Source of the DNA: Sphingomonadaceae bacterium
GTDB lineage: Bacteria; Pseudomonadota; Alphaproteobacteria; Sphingomonadales; Sphingomonadaceae
DNA: 64,000 nt
Assembly: GCA_025359425.1 (NCBI GenBank)
Contig: JANYGC010000116.1
Coordinates: 1 to 64,000, forward strand
Reading direction: 5' to 3'
The translations under genes were made by a program, and so were the position numbers. Shown here in pieces: positions 7,976 to 15,564 of the stretch (positions are counted from its first letter, which is position 1; every line of letters begins with the position of its first letter). The notes under the pieces are model-generated. The model saw only the letters and a program-made list of their open reading frames with translations. It had not been told where the DNA came from and did not search any database.

Positions 7976-7990
7976 GAACAGGAGTAGAAC
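7976..7990 (-). promoter_or_regulatory. LexA-type SOS box GTTC-N7-GTTC
   Basis: The minus strand reads GTTCTACTCCTGTTC, an exact match to the alphaproteobacterial LexA consensus GTTC-N7-GTTC. It is placed 23 bases upstream of the chosen start of the winged-helix regulator gene, where a bound repressor would block transcription. A chance match of 8 fixed bases in one promoter is possible but uncommon. I saw no equally good box before uvrB. Confidence 0.55.
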
Positions 7991-8023
7991 AGAAAGGGTC
8001 CATGTCAAGAATAACTGCGTGGT

Positions 8024-8536
8024 CTAAGGCACTATTTCAATTGGCGTGCCATCCGGCACCGCCGCCCACAGCGCTTCGATCTCATCATCCGACAGCGCAA
8101 TGCAGCCGTCGGTCCAGTCGCCCGGAGCCCGCCCGACCGGCCAGTCATTGGGCTGCCCGTGGATGAAAATGAGCCCGCCGGGGCTGCGGTCCTGCGCGCG
8201 GGCATAGGCGGTGTCCTCAGGCCGCGGATAGGCGATATGGAGCGAGAGGTGATAGGCGCTGTTCGGGTTGCCGTAGTCGATCACAAACCGCCCCTCAGGC
8301 GTGCGCTGGTCGCCCTCGAACTGCTTCGACCCAACGGGCGCGCCGCCAAGCTGGGCATGCTCAATCACGCTGACCGATCCATCCACCCCGTAGAGCGTCA
8401 TCGTCCGCGCCGCCTTGGCAACGAGGATATGATCGACCTCGGGAAAGGCGAGCGGCGGCGCGGGCGTGGCCGCGCCGGTGAGGAGCAGCAGCGCAAGGAT
8501 CGCAGCCGCGCGCGATGGGCGGAGCGAGAGCTTCAC
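8024..8536 (-). CDS. L,D-transpeptidase (YkuD domain), secreted
   Basis: A GTG at 8536 gives a clean signal peptide (MKLSLRPSRAAAILALLLLT) and a 170-residue protein; a TTG at 8557 is the alternative. The YkuD catalytic motif is present as HGQPNDW followed by DWTDGCIALSDDEIEAL, with the nucleophilic Cys and the upstream His. It probably acts in the periplasm, making or removing 3-3 crosslinks or attaching protein to peptidoglycan. There is no LysM or peptidoglycan-binding domain. It stands alone, 70 bp upstream of the winged-helix gene on the same strand. Confidence 0.85.
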   Translation of the reverse strand: MKLSLRPSRAAAILALLLLTGAATPAPPLAFPEVDHILVAKAARTMTLYGVDGSVSVIEHAQLGGAPVGSKQFEGDQRTPEGRFVIDYGNPNSAYHLSLHIAYPRPEDTAYARAQDRSPGGLIFIHGQPNDWPVGRAPGDWTDGCIALSDDEIEALWAAVPDGTPIEIVP

Positions 8537-8853
8537 CGCTGCGCACGCCTTGAGCAATGCCCGCTGCGGCGTGATTTTGTGCCGGTTGCAGCGCGGAACC
8601 TGACAAACCTGACAGGGTCCAGACGGCGGAAAAAATGGCGCGATCCGGATGGCGCGCGAAGGCGACGCGCTGCGCGCGGCGGGGTGAGGGATTTGGGGTG
8701 CGCGGCGGAGGTCATGTCGGCGGTTATGCCGGAAAGGCCGGATGTAGGAAATGGGCTGCCGCTCTTCAGGTGACGGGTGGGACGGGGGTGTAAGGGTTGC
8801 TCATGGGATTTCGCGCCCGTCATCCCAATTGCAATAATAAGGGTATGCTGCAC
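8537..8853. other. Intergenic stretch, no gene recognised
   Basis: About 317 bases lie between the L,D-transpeptidase start and the inverted-repeat cassette. Only poorly supported short frames occur. The GC content falls gradually toward 8853. I see no tRNA, riboswitch or clear promoter here. Confidence 0.5.
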
Positions 8854-9608
8854 GTGTCACCGTAATTCGTAAATACGTAATTAATTCACCGTAATTTCCG
8901 ATGCCTACCACTCAGCACTGTCACCGAGCGCCCCATTCAGTTCATCGGATCGACAACGAAGCCCATACGGGCTTGGAGATAGGCGACTTCAGCAAACCCG
9001 GAAGGGACAATGTCATCGTCCACGACACCATAAAGTGTATGAAAATCTACGCCCTGTTCAAGTAAAGAGTTGTTACATATCTCAAACTTTACATGATGAG
9101 CTCGCAAAAAATCCAATTGTGAGCGCACGCCTTCATCAGGATTCAAAAGTAGACTTATCCCTTTGGCGTAAATAACAACCTTGACATCAAGAGAACCACC
9201 CCATTTTTCAACAGCCTTGATGGAATTGCTAATATTACGAAGCTTCATCACTTGAATCATTTTGTCCGGACTTGTCAAAGGAACTACTACTCGCAATTTA
9301 CCATATGAGCGATGGGTCATCTGTGGAGGCACATAAGCCGAAGGAGCGGCAGCGGTTGGAGTTGGATCAGCCGAAGCCATACCGACGCTCAAGGAAGCCC
9401 CCAGCACGATTGGTACGACAAGTAAGTTCGCAAACCGCTTCATAATTTCCTCCTGTAAAGCAAAAGCTGCAGGGCGTTTCTCCGCTGCACGACGCTTTTC
9501 AATACCGAGCATCTGATTCTAATGACAGGGAATTCGGCCAATGCCGCGCTACGCCACGCATTTTCTATAGTCTAAATCAAATTACGCAAATTTGAATTAC
9601 GGTGACAC
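8854..9608. mobile_element. Putative cassette with inverted ends carrying a DsrE/F-like gene
   Basis: The 15-mer GTGTCACCGTAATTC at 8854-8868 recurs as its exact reverse complement at 9594-9608, with weaker matching continuing inward (a shared CGTAATT). A partial second copy, TCACCGTAATT, sits at 8886-8896. The 755-bp interval contains one gene and is visibly lower in GC than both flanks. No transposase is encoded, so it would be a passively mobilised cassette. I cannot see a target-site duplication. The ends remind me of repeats linked to IS200-like REP transposases, but that is from memory. Confidence 0.5.
8937..9443 (-). CDS. Secreted DsrE/DsrF-like family protein
   Basis: The ATG at 9443 is preceded by GGAGG 7 bases upstream and gives 168 residues with a signal peptide (MKRFANLLVVPIVLGASL and a cleavage site near SADP). 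The mature part has the DsrE/F-like fold signature: KLRVVVPLTSPDKMIQVMKL, then WGGSLDVKVVIYAKGISLLL, then VKFEICNNSLLEQGVDF with the conserved single Cys. Secreted members of this family are of unknown function, though the Cys suggests sulfur or redox chemistry. Codon use is AT-richer than in the neighbours. It is the only gene inside the inverted-repeat cassette. Confidence 0.8.
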   Translation of the reverse strand: MKRFANLLVVPIVLGASLSVGMASADPTPTAAAPSAYVPPQMTHRSYGKLRVVVPLTSPDKMIQVMKLRNISNSIKAVEKWGGSLDVKVVIYAKGISLLLNPDEGVRSQLDFLRAHHVKFEICNNSLLEQGVDFHTLYGVVDDDIVPSGFAEVAYLQARMGFVVDPMN

Positions 9609-9695
9609 TTTACTTAACTCCCAAACTCGTCCGTCTTGGACGACGTGTCAGTCGCACTTCTCCCTCAGTGGAACCGTGGAACGGGGACACGCAAC

Positions 9696-9830
9696 CCTTC
9701 GGCAAGCTCAGGATGACCGGATGTCCCCGGTTGCGCGAGGCTCAATCCAGCAACCCATCGCTTCGCGCTTTCCTACACGACCGCTGTTTGCCAATCTGGG
9801 ACCGCTTCCTTCGACAGGCTCAGGACATGC
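9696..9830. repeat. Two copies of the CTTCGACAGGCTCAG repeat
   Basis: CCTTCGGCAAGCTCAGGATG at 9696-9716 and CCTTCGACAGGCTCAGGACA at 9808-9830 are variants of one dispersed repeat. A further inverted pair lies at 15466-15535. The family is common in intergenic DNA of sphingomonads. Confidence 0.7.
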
Positions 9831-9870
9831 TTTGAATTTGTCGATCGTCGTTTTCGTGCGGGTTTTCGCG

Positions 9871-9936
9871 CAAGGTGACACTTTCGTTTTCTGTTTTAAG
9901 ACTGTGTCCAATGTGTCCAGTCAAAGTGTAACCTTG
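9871..9936. terminator. Inverted repeat after purA, possible terminator
   Basis: CAAGGTGACACTTT (9871-9884) pairs with AAAGTGTAACCTTG (9923-9936) with 13 of 14 positions matching and a 38-base loop. It begins 15 bases beyond the purA stop on the purA-coding strand. It could be a transcription stop or a short mobile repeat. Its GGTGACACTTT core is shared with the right end of the DsrE/F cassette (9601-9611). Confidence 0.45.
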
Positions 9937-9951
9937 GCGCGCGGTCCTCCC

Positions 9952-11256
9952 TCAATCCACAAACGGATCGCGGACCAGGATCGTGTCCTCGCGCTCGGGC
10001 GAAGTGCTGACCAGCGCCACCGGAGTTTCGATCAATTCCTGCACGCGCTGGATGTACTTGATCGCCTGCGCGGGCAGATCGGCCCAGCTGCGCGCGCCGG
10101 CGGTGGTTTCGCTCCAGCCGGGCATTTCCTCGTAAACCGGGACGACCCCGGCCTGATCGGCGGAGTGGCTGGGGAAATAGTCGAGGTCGCGGGTGATGCC
10201 GTCTTTGCCGGTCAGCTTGTAGCCCACGCAGATCTTCACCGTCTCAAACCCGTCGAGCACATCGACTTTGGTCAACGCGATTCCGGTCACGCCCGAGATG
10301 GCGCAGCTCTGCCGGGTCAGCACCGCATCGAACCAGCCGCAGCGGCGCTTGCGGCCCGTCACGGTGCCGAATTCGTGGCCGCGTTCGCCCAGCTTCTGAC
10401 CGATCTCGTCGTCCAGCTCGGTCGGGAACGGGCCCGAGCCGACGCGGGTGGTGTAGGCCTTGACGATCCCGAGCACGAAGCCGGTCGCGCTTGGCCCCAG
10501 CCCCGATCCGCTGGCGGCAGTGCCGCTGACGGTGTTCGAGCTGGTGACGAACGGGTACGTCCCGTGATCGACATCGAGCAGCACGCCTTGCGCGCCTTCG
10601 AACAGGATGCGCTTGCCGGCCTTTTTGGCCTCATTGAGCGTGCGCCACACCGGCTTGGCGAAGGGCAGCACGAAAGCCGCAATGTCCCACAGATCGGCGA
10701 GCAGCCGCGCGCGGTCGATCGGCGGCTGGTTAAACCCGGCGCGCAAGGCATCGTGGTGCGCGCAAATCCGGTCAAGCTGCGGCTCGAGATCGTCGAGGTG
10801 CGCCAGATCGCAGACCCGGATCGCGCGGCGACCGACCTTGTCTTCGTAAGCCGGGCCGATCCCGCGGCGGGTGGTGCCGATCTTGCCTGCGCCGCTGGCA
10901 TCTTCGCGCAGACCATCGAGATCGCGGTGAAACGGCAGGATCAGCGGGGCGTTTTCGGCGACTTGCAGGTTCTGCGGGTTGATTTCCACCCCCTGCCCCT
11001 TGAGCTTGGCCACCTCGTCGCGGAAGTGCCACGGATCGAGCACCACGCCGTTGCCGATCACCGACAGCGTGCCGGTGACGATCCCCGAGGGCAGCAGGCT
11101 GAGCTTGTAAACCTGATCACCGACCACCAAGGTATGTCCGGCGTTGTGGCCGCCCTGAAAGCGCACCACGGCATCGGCGCGGCTGGCGAGCCAATCGACG
11201 ATCTTGCCCTTGCCCTCATCGCCCCACTGGGCGCCGATCACGGTAACATTGGCCAC
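9952..11256 (-). CDS. purA: Adenylosuccinate synthetase
   Basis: PurA joins IMP and aspartate with GTP hydrolysis in AMP synthesis. The 434-residue length is typical. The P-loop-like GDEGKGK lies at residues 12-18, followed by [15 protein letters not shown] for IMP binding, [10 protein letters not shown], and [16 protein letters not shown] with the guanine-binding TKVD. The start [13 protein letters not shown] is standard. In related genomes purA directly follows hisZ; here three genes lie between hisZ (14309) and purA. Confidence 0.97.
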   Translation of the reverse strand: MANVTVIGAQWGDEGKGKIVDWLASRADAVVRFQGGHNAGHTLVVGDQVYKLSLLPSGIVTGTLSVIGNGVVLDPWHFRDEVAKLKGQGVEINPQNLQVAENAPLILPFHRDLDGLREDASGAGKIGTTRRGIGPAYEDKVGRRAIRVCDLAHLDDLEPQLDRICAHHDALRAGFNQPPIDRARLLADLWDIAAFVLPFAKPVWRTLNEAKKAGKRILFEGAQGVLLDVDHGTYPFVTSSNTVSGTAASGSGLGPSATGFVLGIVKAYTTRVGSGPFPTELDDEIGQKLGERGHEFGTVTGRKRRCGWFDAVLTRQSCAISGVTGIALTKVDVLDGFETVKICVGYKLTGKDGITRDLDYFPSHSADQAGVVPVYEEMPGWSETTAGARSWADLPAQAIKYIQRVQELIETPVALVSTSPEREDTILVRDPFVD

Positions 11257-11362
11257 GGAAGTTCCTTTGCGAGGGCATCAATTCCGTGCCGCGCCCTAGG
11301 GTAACTAACGCGGCGGGGCAATCGGCCATTGCCCGGCTTTGCCCGGAAAGGTGCCTGAGCCG

Positions 11363-11974
11363 CTATTGCGCCGACTTGGCCAGCTCGCCCCGCAACGTTG
11401 CATTCATTTGGCTGATCATCGGCGCAGTCCGCGGACCCGGAGCCGATGGCAGGTGGCACAGCTCGCGCTGCTCGGGCAAAGTCATGCTAATGCACGAAGT
11501 GACCAACTGCACCACGCCCGTTTCAAGCCGCTTGAGCATCGGCTGGGCAGCCTGCTGGCGGCGGGTATCGCGGGCCTGCAGTTCGGCCAGCTGGGCCTGA
11601 AATCCTTCCCGTTCAAGGTCGAGCTGCCGGATGAGAGTGTTGTACTGCGCCTCCTCCGCGTTGCACGCCGCCAGACGCCGACTGTACTCGGGCTCTTCGA
11701 ACGTACCCTGGCAATAGGCGTTATGCTGCTGCACCCGCTGTTGGTAATCGGTTGCGCGTTCGGTAATGCTGCGACCCTTGGGTTCCAGATCCTTGGCGTT
11801 CATTTCGATCGCTTCTTTTTCGATCAGGTTGCCCTCGATGTCGTAGAGCGCCGAAGCCAGTGCCGCTTGCGCCGCATCGTACGCGGCCTGGTCCATTGCT
11901 TGAGCCGGCGCGGCGATACCGCCCAGCGTGAGCGCGGCAGCACCCAGAATTGCGAGATAGCGAAGTTTACCCAT
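11363..11974 (-). CDS. Secreted coiled-coil protein of unknown function
   Basis: The ATG at 11974 gives 203 residues with signal peptide MGKLRYLAILGAAALTLGG ending AQA-M. The mature protein is helical and glutamine-rich (YQQRVQQHNAYCQG, FQAQLAELQARDTRRQQAA), consistent with a periplasmic coiled coil, and has four cysteines that could form two disulfides. I do not recognise a family. A run of ten C on the plus strand (11989-11998) sits 15-24 bases upstream of the start, where the ribosome binds. The stop is about 106 bases from the purA start. Confidence 0.65.
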   Translation of the reverse strand: MGKLRYLAILGAAALTLGGIAAPAQAMDQAAYDAAQAALASALYDIEGNLIEKEAIEMNAKDLEPKGRSITERATDYQQRVQQHNAYCQGTFEEPEYSRRLAACNAEEAQYNTLIRQLDLEREGFQAQLAELQARDTRRQQAAQPMLKRLETGVVQLVTSCISMTLPEQRELCHLPSAPGPRTAPMISQMNATLRGELAKSAQ

Positions 11975-12130
11975 GACGCGGTGCCCTTCCCCCCCCCCGT
12001 CGTCAATTCGACGCGGACTCACCTTGCGACCAGACCCAGCAGAGTAGCGCGATTTGCGACAATCTACAACAATTCGTGACTGGCACCGGTACAGGCTTGC
12101 GATACTGTTGATGCCAATGGGAGCTCAGGC

Positions 12131-13045
12131 ATGAGGTGGATTTTCATTTTGATCCTGGCCAGCGGCGTACTGGCCATGACGGCTTTGGCACCGGCCGCGC
12201 CGGGCGACCGGTTGCGGGCGCGGCTGGTTGATCGCGGCGGTGCGTCGACTGCGCCGCCAGCGCCGGGCAAGCAGGCTTTCGCTTACGGCCAGGACCCGCT
12301 GCAAGCGCTCGATTACTGGCCAGCACAGGGAGCCAGGCGGCCCGCCCCGTTGATCGTGTTCGTCCACGGCGGCGGGTGGAAGCGCGGGAGCAAGGACAAT
12401 GCCGGCGGCAACTGGAAAGCCCCGCACTACACCGCTGAGGGCTATGCCTATGCCGCGATCAACTATCGGCTGGTGCCGGGTGCGACTGTCGAGGACGAGG
12501 CGGCCGACGTCGCCGCTTCGCTCCGCTACCTGATCGACCACGCTGCGGCGCTCGGCATCGATCCCAAGCGGATCGTGCTGATGGGCCATAGCGCGGGCGC
12601 GCATCTGGTCGCGCTGGTCGGCACCGATGAGCGCTTCTTGCGCGGCGCCGGGTTAAGCTTTGCCAATGTGCAGGGCGTGATCCCGATCGACGGCGCGGCT
12701 TACGATGTCGCCAAGCAGATCGCCGATGGGAATGCGTTTATGCATGACACTTATATCGAAGCGTTCGGCAGCGATCCGGCCCGCCAGCGCAGGCTTTCAC
12801 CCACACTGCAGGCCGCCATCCCCAACGCTCCGACGTTCCTGCTGATTCACGTCCAGCACAAGGACGGGGTGGCGCAGAATATCGCGCTCGAAGCTGCGCT
12901 CAAGGCGGGCGGCACGAAGGTCGCCCGGCAGAGCTTCCCCGGTGAGGGCTTGCGCGGGCATATGGAAATCAACCGCAGCCTGGGTGACCCAAGCTACCCC
13001 GCGACCGCGGTGGTCGATCGCTGGCTGAACCAGATCTTCGGCTGA
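12131..13045 (+). CDS. Secreted alpha/beta hydrolase, BD-FAE/kynurenine formamidase-like
   Basis: The protein has 304 residues with an N-terminal signal (MRWIFILILASGVLAMTALA). The oxyanion loop is FVHGGGWKRG and the nucleophile elbow is MGHSAGAHL, both placed as in the BD-FAE esterase and kynurenine formamidase groups. The acid is probably in VQHKDGV and the catalytic His in LRGHMEIN. It likely cleaves an ester in the periplasm; the substrate is unknown. It is a lone plus-strand gene facing a minus-strand gene with a GC-rich hairpin between. Confidence 0.85.
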   Translation: MRWIFILILASGVLAMTALAPAAPGDRLRARLVDRGGASTAPPAPGKQAFAYGQDPLQALDYWPAQGARRPAPLIVFVHGGGWKRGSKDNAGGNWKAPHYTAEGYAYAAINYRLVPGATVEDEAADVAASLRYLIDHAAALGIDPKRIVLMGHSAGAHLVALVGTDERFLRGAGLSFANVQGVIPIDGAAYDVAKQIADGNAFMHDTYIEAFGSDPARQRRLSPTLQAAIPNAPTFLLIHVQHKDGVAQNIALEAALKAGGTKVARQSFPGEGLRGHMEINRSLGDPSYPATAVVDRWLNQIFG

Positions 13046-13058
13046 ATCCCGCGCGAAA

Positions 13059-13086
13059 GCCCGGCCCCCAGGAGAAAGGGCCGGGC
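13059..13086. terminator. GC-rich hairpin between convergent genes
   Basis: GCCCGGCCC and GGGCCGGGC form a perfect 9-bp stem with a 10-base loop, 14 bases after the hydrolase stop and 37 bases from the stop of the convergent gene. On the minus strand TTT follows the stem. It probably ends transcription from both sides. Confidence 0.65.
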
Positions 13087-13122
13087 CTCCGTGCGAGCGC
13101 TGCTCGGTGGGCTAACGCAGGA

Positions 13123-14085
13123 TCAGGCGGGAACAACCTCCGTGCGCGTGCGCTCGGGTTCGGCCTGCTTGGTGCTGGCTGCAAAAGTCCGGAAGTCAAA
13201 GCGATCCTCCGCATTCTGGCGAGCGGCATCGCGCAGACGGTATTCGTGCTGTTTCATCAACCACCGCACGCGCGCGCGGCGGCGCTTGTCACCCTTGAAC
13301 GGGTTGTCCGCATCGGGCGCGGCGCGCGCCATCCGCTCGAACAATTCGGCCAGCGCCGGTCCGGTCGGCAGCGGTCTCGGCGGGATTGCCGACCCGGCGA
13401 TGGTCGGCGCGAGCGGTTTGCGCTCGAACATCAGTGGCGCGGCGGCACTGGTCGCTACGGCCGGAGCCGAAGCCGGAGCGGCAGTTGTCCGCACCGGGAT
13501 CGGCTCGGCGAAAGTCGGCGCAGCGGCGGCCAAGCGCTCATCGCTATAGAGCACCTCGGGCTCGGCAACGCGGCGGCGGCGGCGAGCGGCGGCATAAGCG
13601 CCTGCCCCGCCGAGCGCGACCAGACCCAGCAGGCCAAGGCCCAGCGCGGTGGTATTTTCATCGGCGGGGACGGCAGCGGACTGCGGCGCTGCAGCGATGG
13701 CGGCGACCGGCGTTACTGCGGCTGGAGCGGCGACCGGGGCCGGGTCTGCAATCTGCGCGGCTGAAACGGGCTGAACCGCCACTGGCGCGGCAGCAACTAG
13801 CCGCGCAGTCTGGCGCGGTGCCGCGCGAGCCGCCAGCGCGGTTTGCACGCGCGGCTGGGCCGCAGGCTCGGGCGCAGCACTCACTTCAGGCACAGCTTGA
13901 ACGACCGGCGCGGCGCGCATCTCGGGAATGATGATCGGGGCCGGAGCGGGATTGGCCGCAGGCACTGGATCAGGCAGCGCAGTTTGCGCCGTAGTTTCCT
14001 GCGCGAACACGGTGGTGGGAGCTATGGCGAGGACAGCGGCAATCGCGGTGCAAGCCAGGGGCGAGAGGGCGGTTCGTTTCGTCAT
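13123..14085 (-). CDS. Ala/Pro-rich membrane-anchored protein
   Basis: I chose the ATG at 14085 (320 aa, MTKRTALSPLACTAIAAVLA), which gives an export signal. A long Ala/Pro/Val linker follows. Then comes a transmembrane helix, LGLGLLGLVALGGAGAYAAA, followed by RRRR, around residues 150-175. A basic C-terminal domain containing NPFKGDKRRRARVRWLMKQ follows. The layout suggests a periplasmic linker with a small cytoplasmic tail. The function is unknown, and the compositional bias makes homology hard to judge. It lies between hisZ and the convergent hydrolase. Confidence 0.65.
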   Translation of the reverse strand: MTKRTALSPLACTAIAAVLAIAPTTVFAQETTAQTALPDPVPAANPAPAPIIIPEMRAAPVVQAVPEVSAAPEPAAQPRVQTALAARAAPRQTARLVAAAPVAVQPVSAAQIADPAPVAAPAAVTPVAAIAAAPQSAAVPADENTTALGLGLLGLVALGGAGAYAAARRRRRVAEPEVLYSDERLAAAAPTFAEPIPVRTTAAPASAPAVATSAAAPLMFERKPLAPTIAGSAIPPRPLPTGPALAELFERMARAAPDADNPFKGDKRRRARVRWLMKQHEYRLRDAARQNAEDRFDFRTFAASTKQAEPERTRTEVVPA

Positions 14086-14308
14086 GCAGCCAAGATGAGC
14101 ATGGCGCAGCAGCCGCAAAAGCTTGACAAGCGGTTTTTGAGTTGGTCCGAGCCCGGGCTTGAGACAAACCGAACGCAGACGAAATAATCGTTCGCGAACA
14201 GCTATTTATTGTAGCGACTTTCTGAATGGCGGTTCATCTGGAAGCGCCCTGTGCATAACTCCTGGCGGCAATTCGGGCCGACCAATGCACGGTTCGTCGC
14301 GGCGGTGA

Positions 14309-15433
14309 TCACAGTTTGACCGCGTTGCCGCCTTCCAGCCGGTGCGTGCAACCCAGCGTTTGCGGGTCCGAGTCAGCACCCAGCGCCGCCACAGTGCGCC
14401 AACCGATTGCCCGCAGCCGTGCAGCGTGATCGGGATCGTGGCCGAGCGGCAGAAACAGGCTATCGCGCCGGTATTCGGCGGCTGCCAGCACATCGATCAG
14501 CCGGTCAGGGTAGAGCGAGAAACCGATCGCGGGTTCATTGCTCGGGCTGATCGTGTAGCTCCCGCCGCGCCCGAGCGAGCCGGGGACACCGTCGGCATAG
14601 ATCATGAAACCGAACCAGGTCTGGTATTCGAACCCGTGGCGCTCGCTCGGGTCGAGCGTCAGCCGCGCTTTGCCCTGCACCCGCGCGGCGATTTCGCGCA
14701 AGGCCGCGATCCGGCTGGCCAGCGCCCCGCCCGCATCGATTGCCGCAAGCCGTTCGATCGCACTGTCGAACGGCCCGATGGCGGTGAGCAAGGGCAGGTA
14801 ATCCGCCCCGCCCGCTGCAACGAGTCCGCCGGCATCCTTGGCATCAAGCTCGCGCCGCACCGCTTCGATTTTGTCCGCATCCAGCGGCAAAGCCCCAAGG
14901 CCATCGACTCCGGCGAGCGTGTCGACCAGATCGGGCAGGGTGAAATCGACCGACAGGCCGGTGGCCCCGGCGGCGCTGAGCGCTTCGATGGCCGCAGCGA
15001 CCACTTCGCCCGCCGCCGCCACGCTGTCATCGCCGATCAGTTCCGCGCCCAGTTGCAAATGCTCGCGCGTCGGGTCGAGCCCATCGCCCTTGATCGTCAC
15101 GACTTGTCCGGCGTAGCACAGCCGCAGTGGCCGCGCCGCGCTGGCCAGACTGGTCGAGGCGATCCGGCCGACTTGCGGGGTCAGATCGCTGCGCAGCGCC
15201 AAGGTGCGCAGGCTGGCCGGATCGACGAACCGGAACATCCGCCGCGGGCTGATCCCGGCCATCCGGCTGGCCAGCGACTTTTCGAACTCGAGCGTTGGCG
15301 GCTGGACCCGGTCGTAGCCATGCCCGTCGAGGCAATCGAGCACCGCGCGCGTGACTTTCGCCGCTGCTGCCGCGCTCGGCGGCAGCCGGTCCTCAAGCCC
15401 CTCGGGCAACAGATCGCGGTCGGTATCGTGCAT
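14309..15433 (-). CDS. hisZ: ATP phosphoribosyltransferase regulatory subunit
   Basis: HisZ is a class II aminoacyl-tRNA-synthetase-like protein that activates the short form of HisG, the first enzyme of histidine synthesis. The 374 residues from the ATG at 15433 show the HisRS-like motif 2 pattern (ALRSDLTPQVGRI then PLRLCYAGQVVTI) and motif 3-like GRGGSYTI near the end. The longer upstream frame translates a palindromic repeat and is rejected. serA lies upstream on the same strand. hisG itself is not in the window. Confidence 0.92.
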   Translation of the reverse strand: MHDTDRDLLPEGLEDRLPPSAAAAAKVTRAVLDCLDGHGYDRVQPPTLEFEKSLASRMAGISPRRMFRFVDPASLRTLALRSDLTPQVGRIASTSLASAARPLRLCYAGQVVTIKGDGLDPTREHLQLGAELIGDDSVAAAGEVVAAAIEALSAAGATGLSVDFTLPDLVDTLAGVDGLGALPLDADKIEAVRRELDAKDAGGLVAAGGADYLPLLTAIGPFDSAIERLAAIDAGGALASRIAALREIAARVQGKARLTLDPSERHGFEYQTWFGFMIYADGVPGSLGRGGSYTISPSNEPAIGFSLYPDRLIDVLAAAEYRRDSLFLPLGHDPDHAARLRAIGWRTVAALGADSDPQTLGCTHRLEGGNAVKL

Positions 15434-15465
15434 TGCCAAACCCAGATTGAACGCCACCGCGTGGC

Positions 15466-15535
15466 CTTCGACAGGCTCAGGCTGAGCGGGTGTTGAGACT
15501 ACCCCAAAAGTCAGCTCATGCTGAGCCTGTCGAAG
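15466..15535. repeat. Inverted pair of CTTCGACAGGCTCAG repeats
   Basis: CTTCGACAGGCTCAG at 15466-15480 and its exact reverse complement at 15521-15535 flank a 40-base loop between serA and hisZ. It can form a strong hairpin in the serA-hisZ transcript and might attenuate or process it. Confidence 0.75.
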
Positions 15536-15564
15536 CACGCGCGCCGCGCTTGCCCTAATCGCCG

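Larger units (their letters stand above)
9609..9951. other. Intergenic stretch downstream of purA with repeats
   Basis: There is no credible gene in these 343 bases. The stretch holds two CTTCG-x-CA-x-GCTCAGGA repeat copies (9696-9830) and an imperfect inverted repeat (9871-9936) just beyond the purA stop. The rest is unremarkable. Confidence 0.6.

Noticed and set aside
9801..9840. Repeats at 9.7-9.9 kb and 15.5 kb considered as a CRISPR array
   Set aside because: The copies are few, unequally spaced, in mixed orientation and lack spacers or cas genes. They are dispersed intergenic repeats.
9592..11304. A 570-codon open frame on the plus strand opposite purA
   Set aside because: It is antisense to a clear adenylosuccinate synthetase, reads Arg/His/Pro-rich nonsense and has no domain pattern. 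High GC makes such long antisense frames common.
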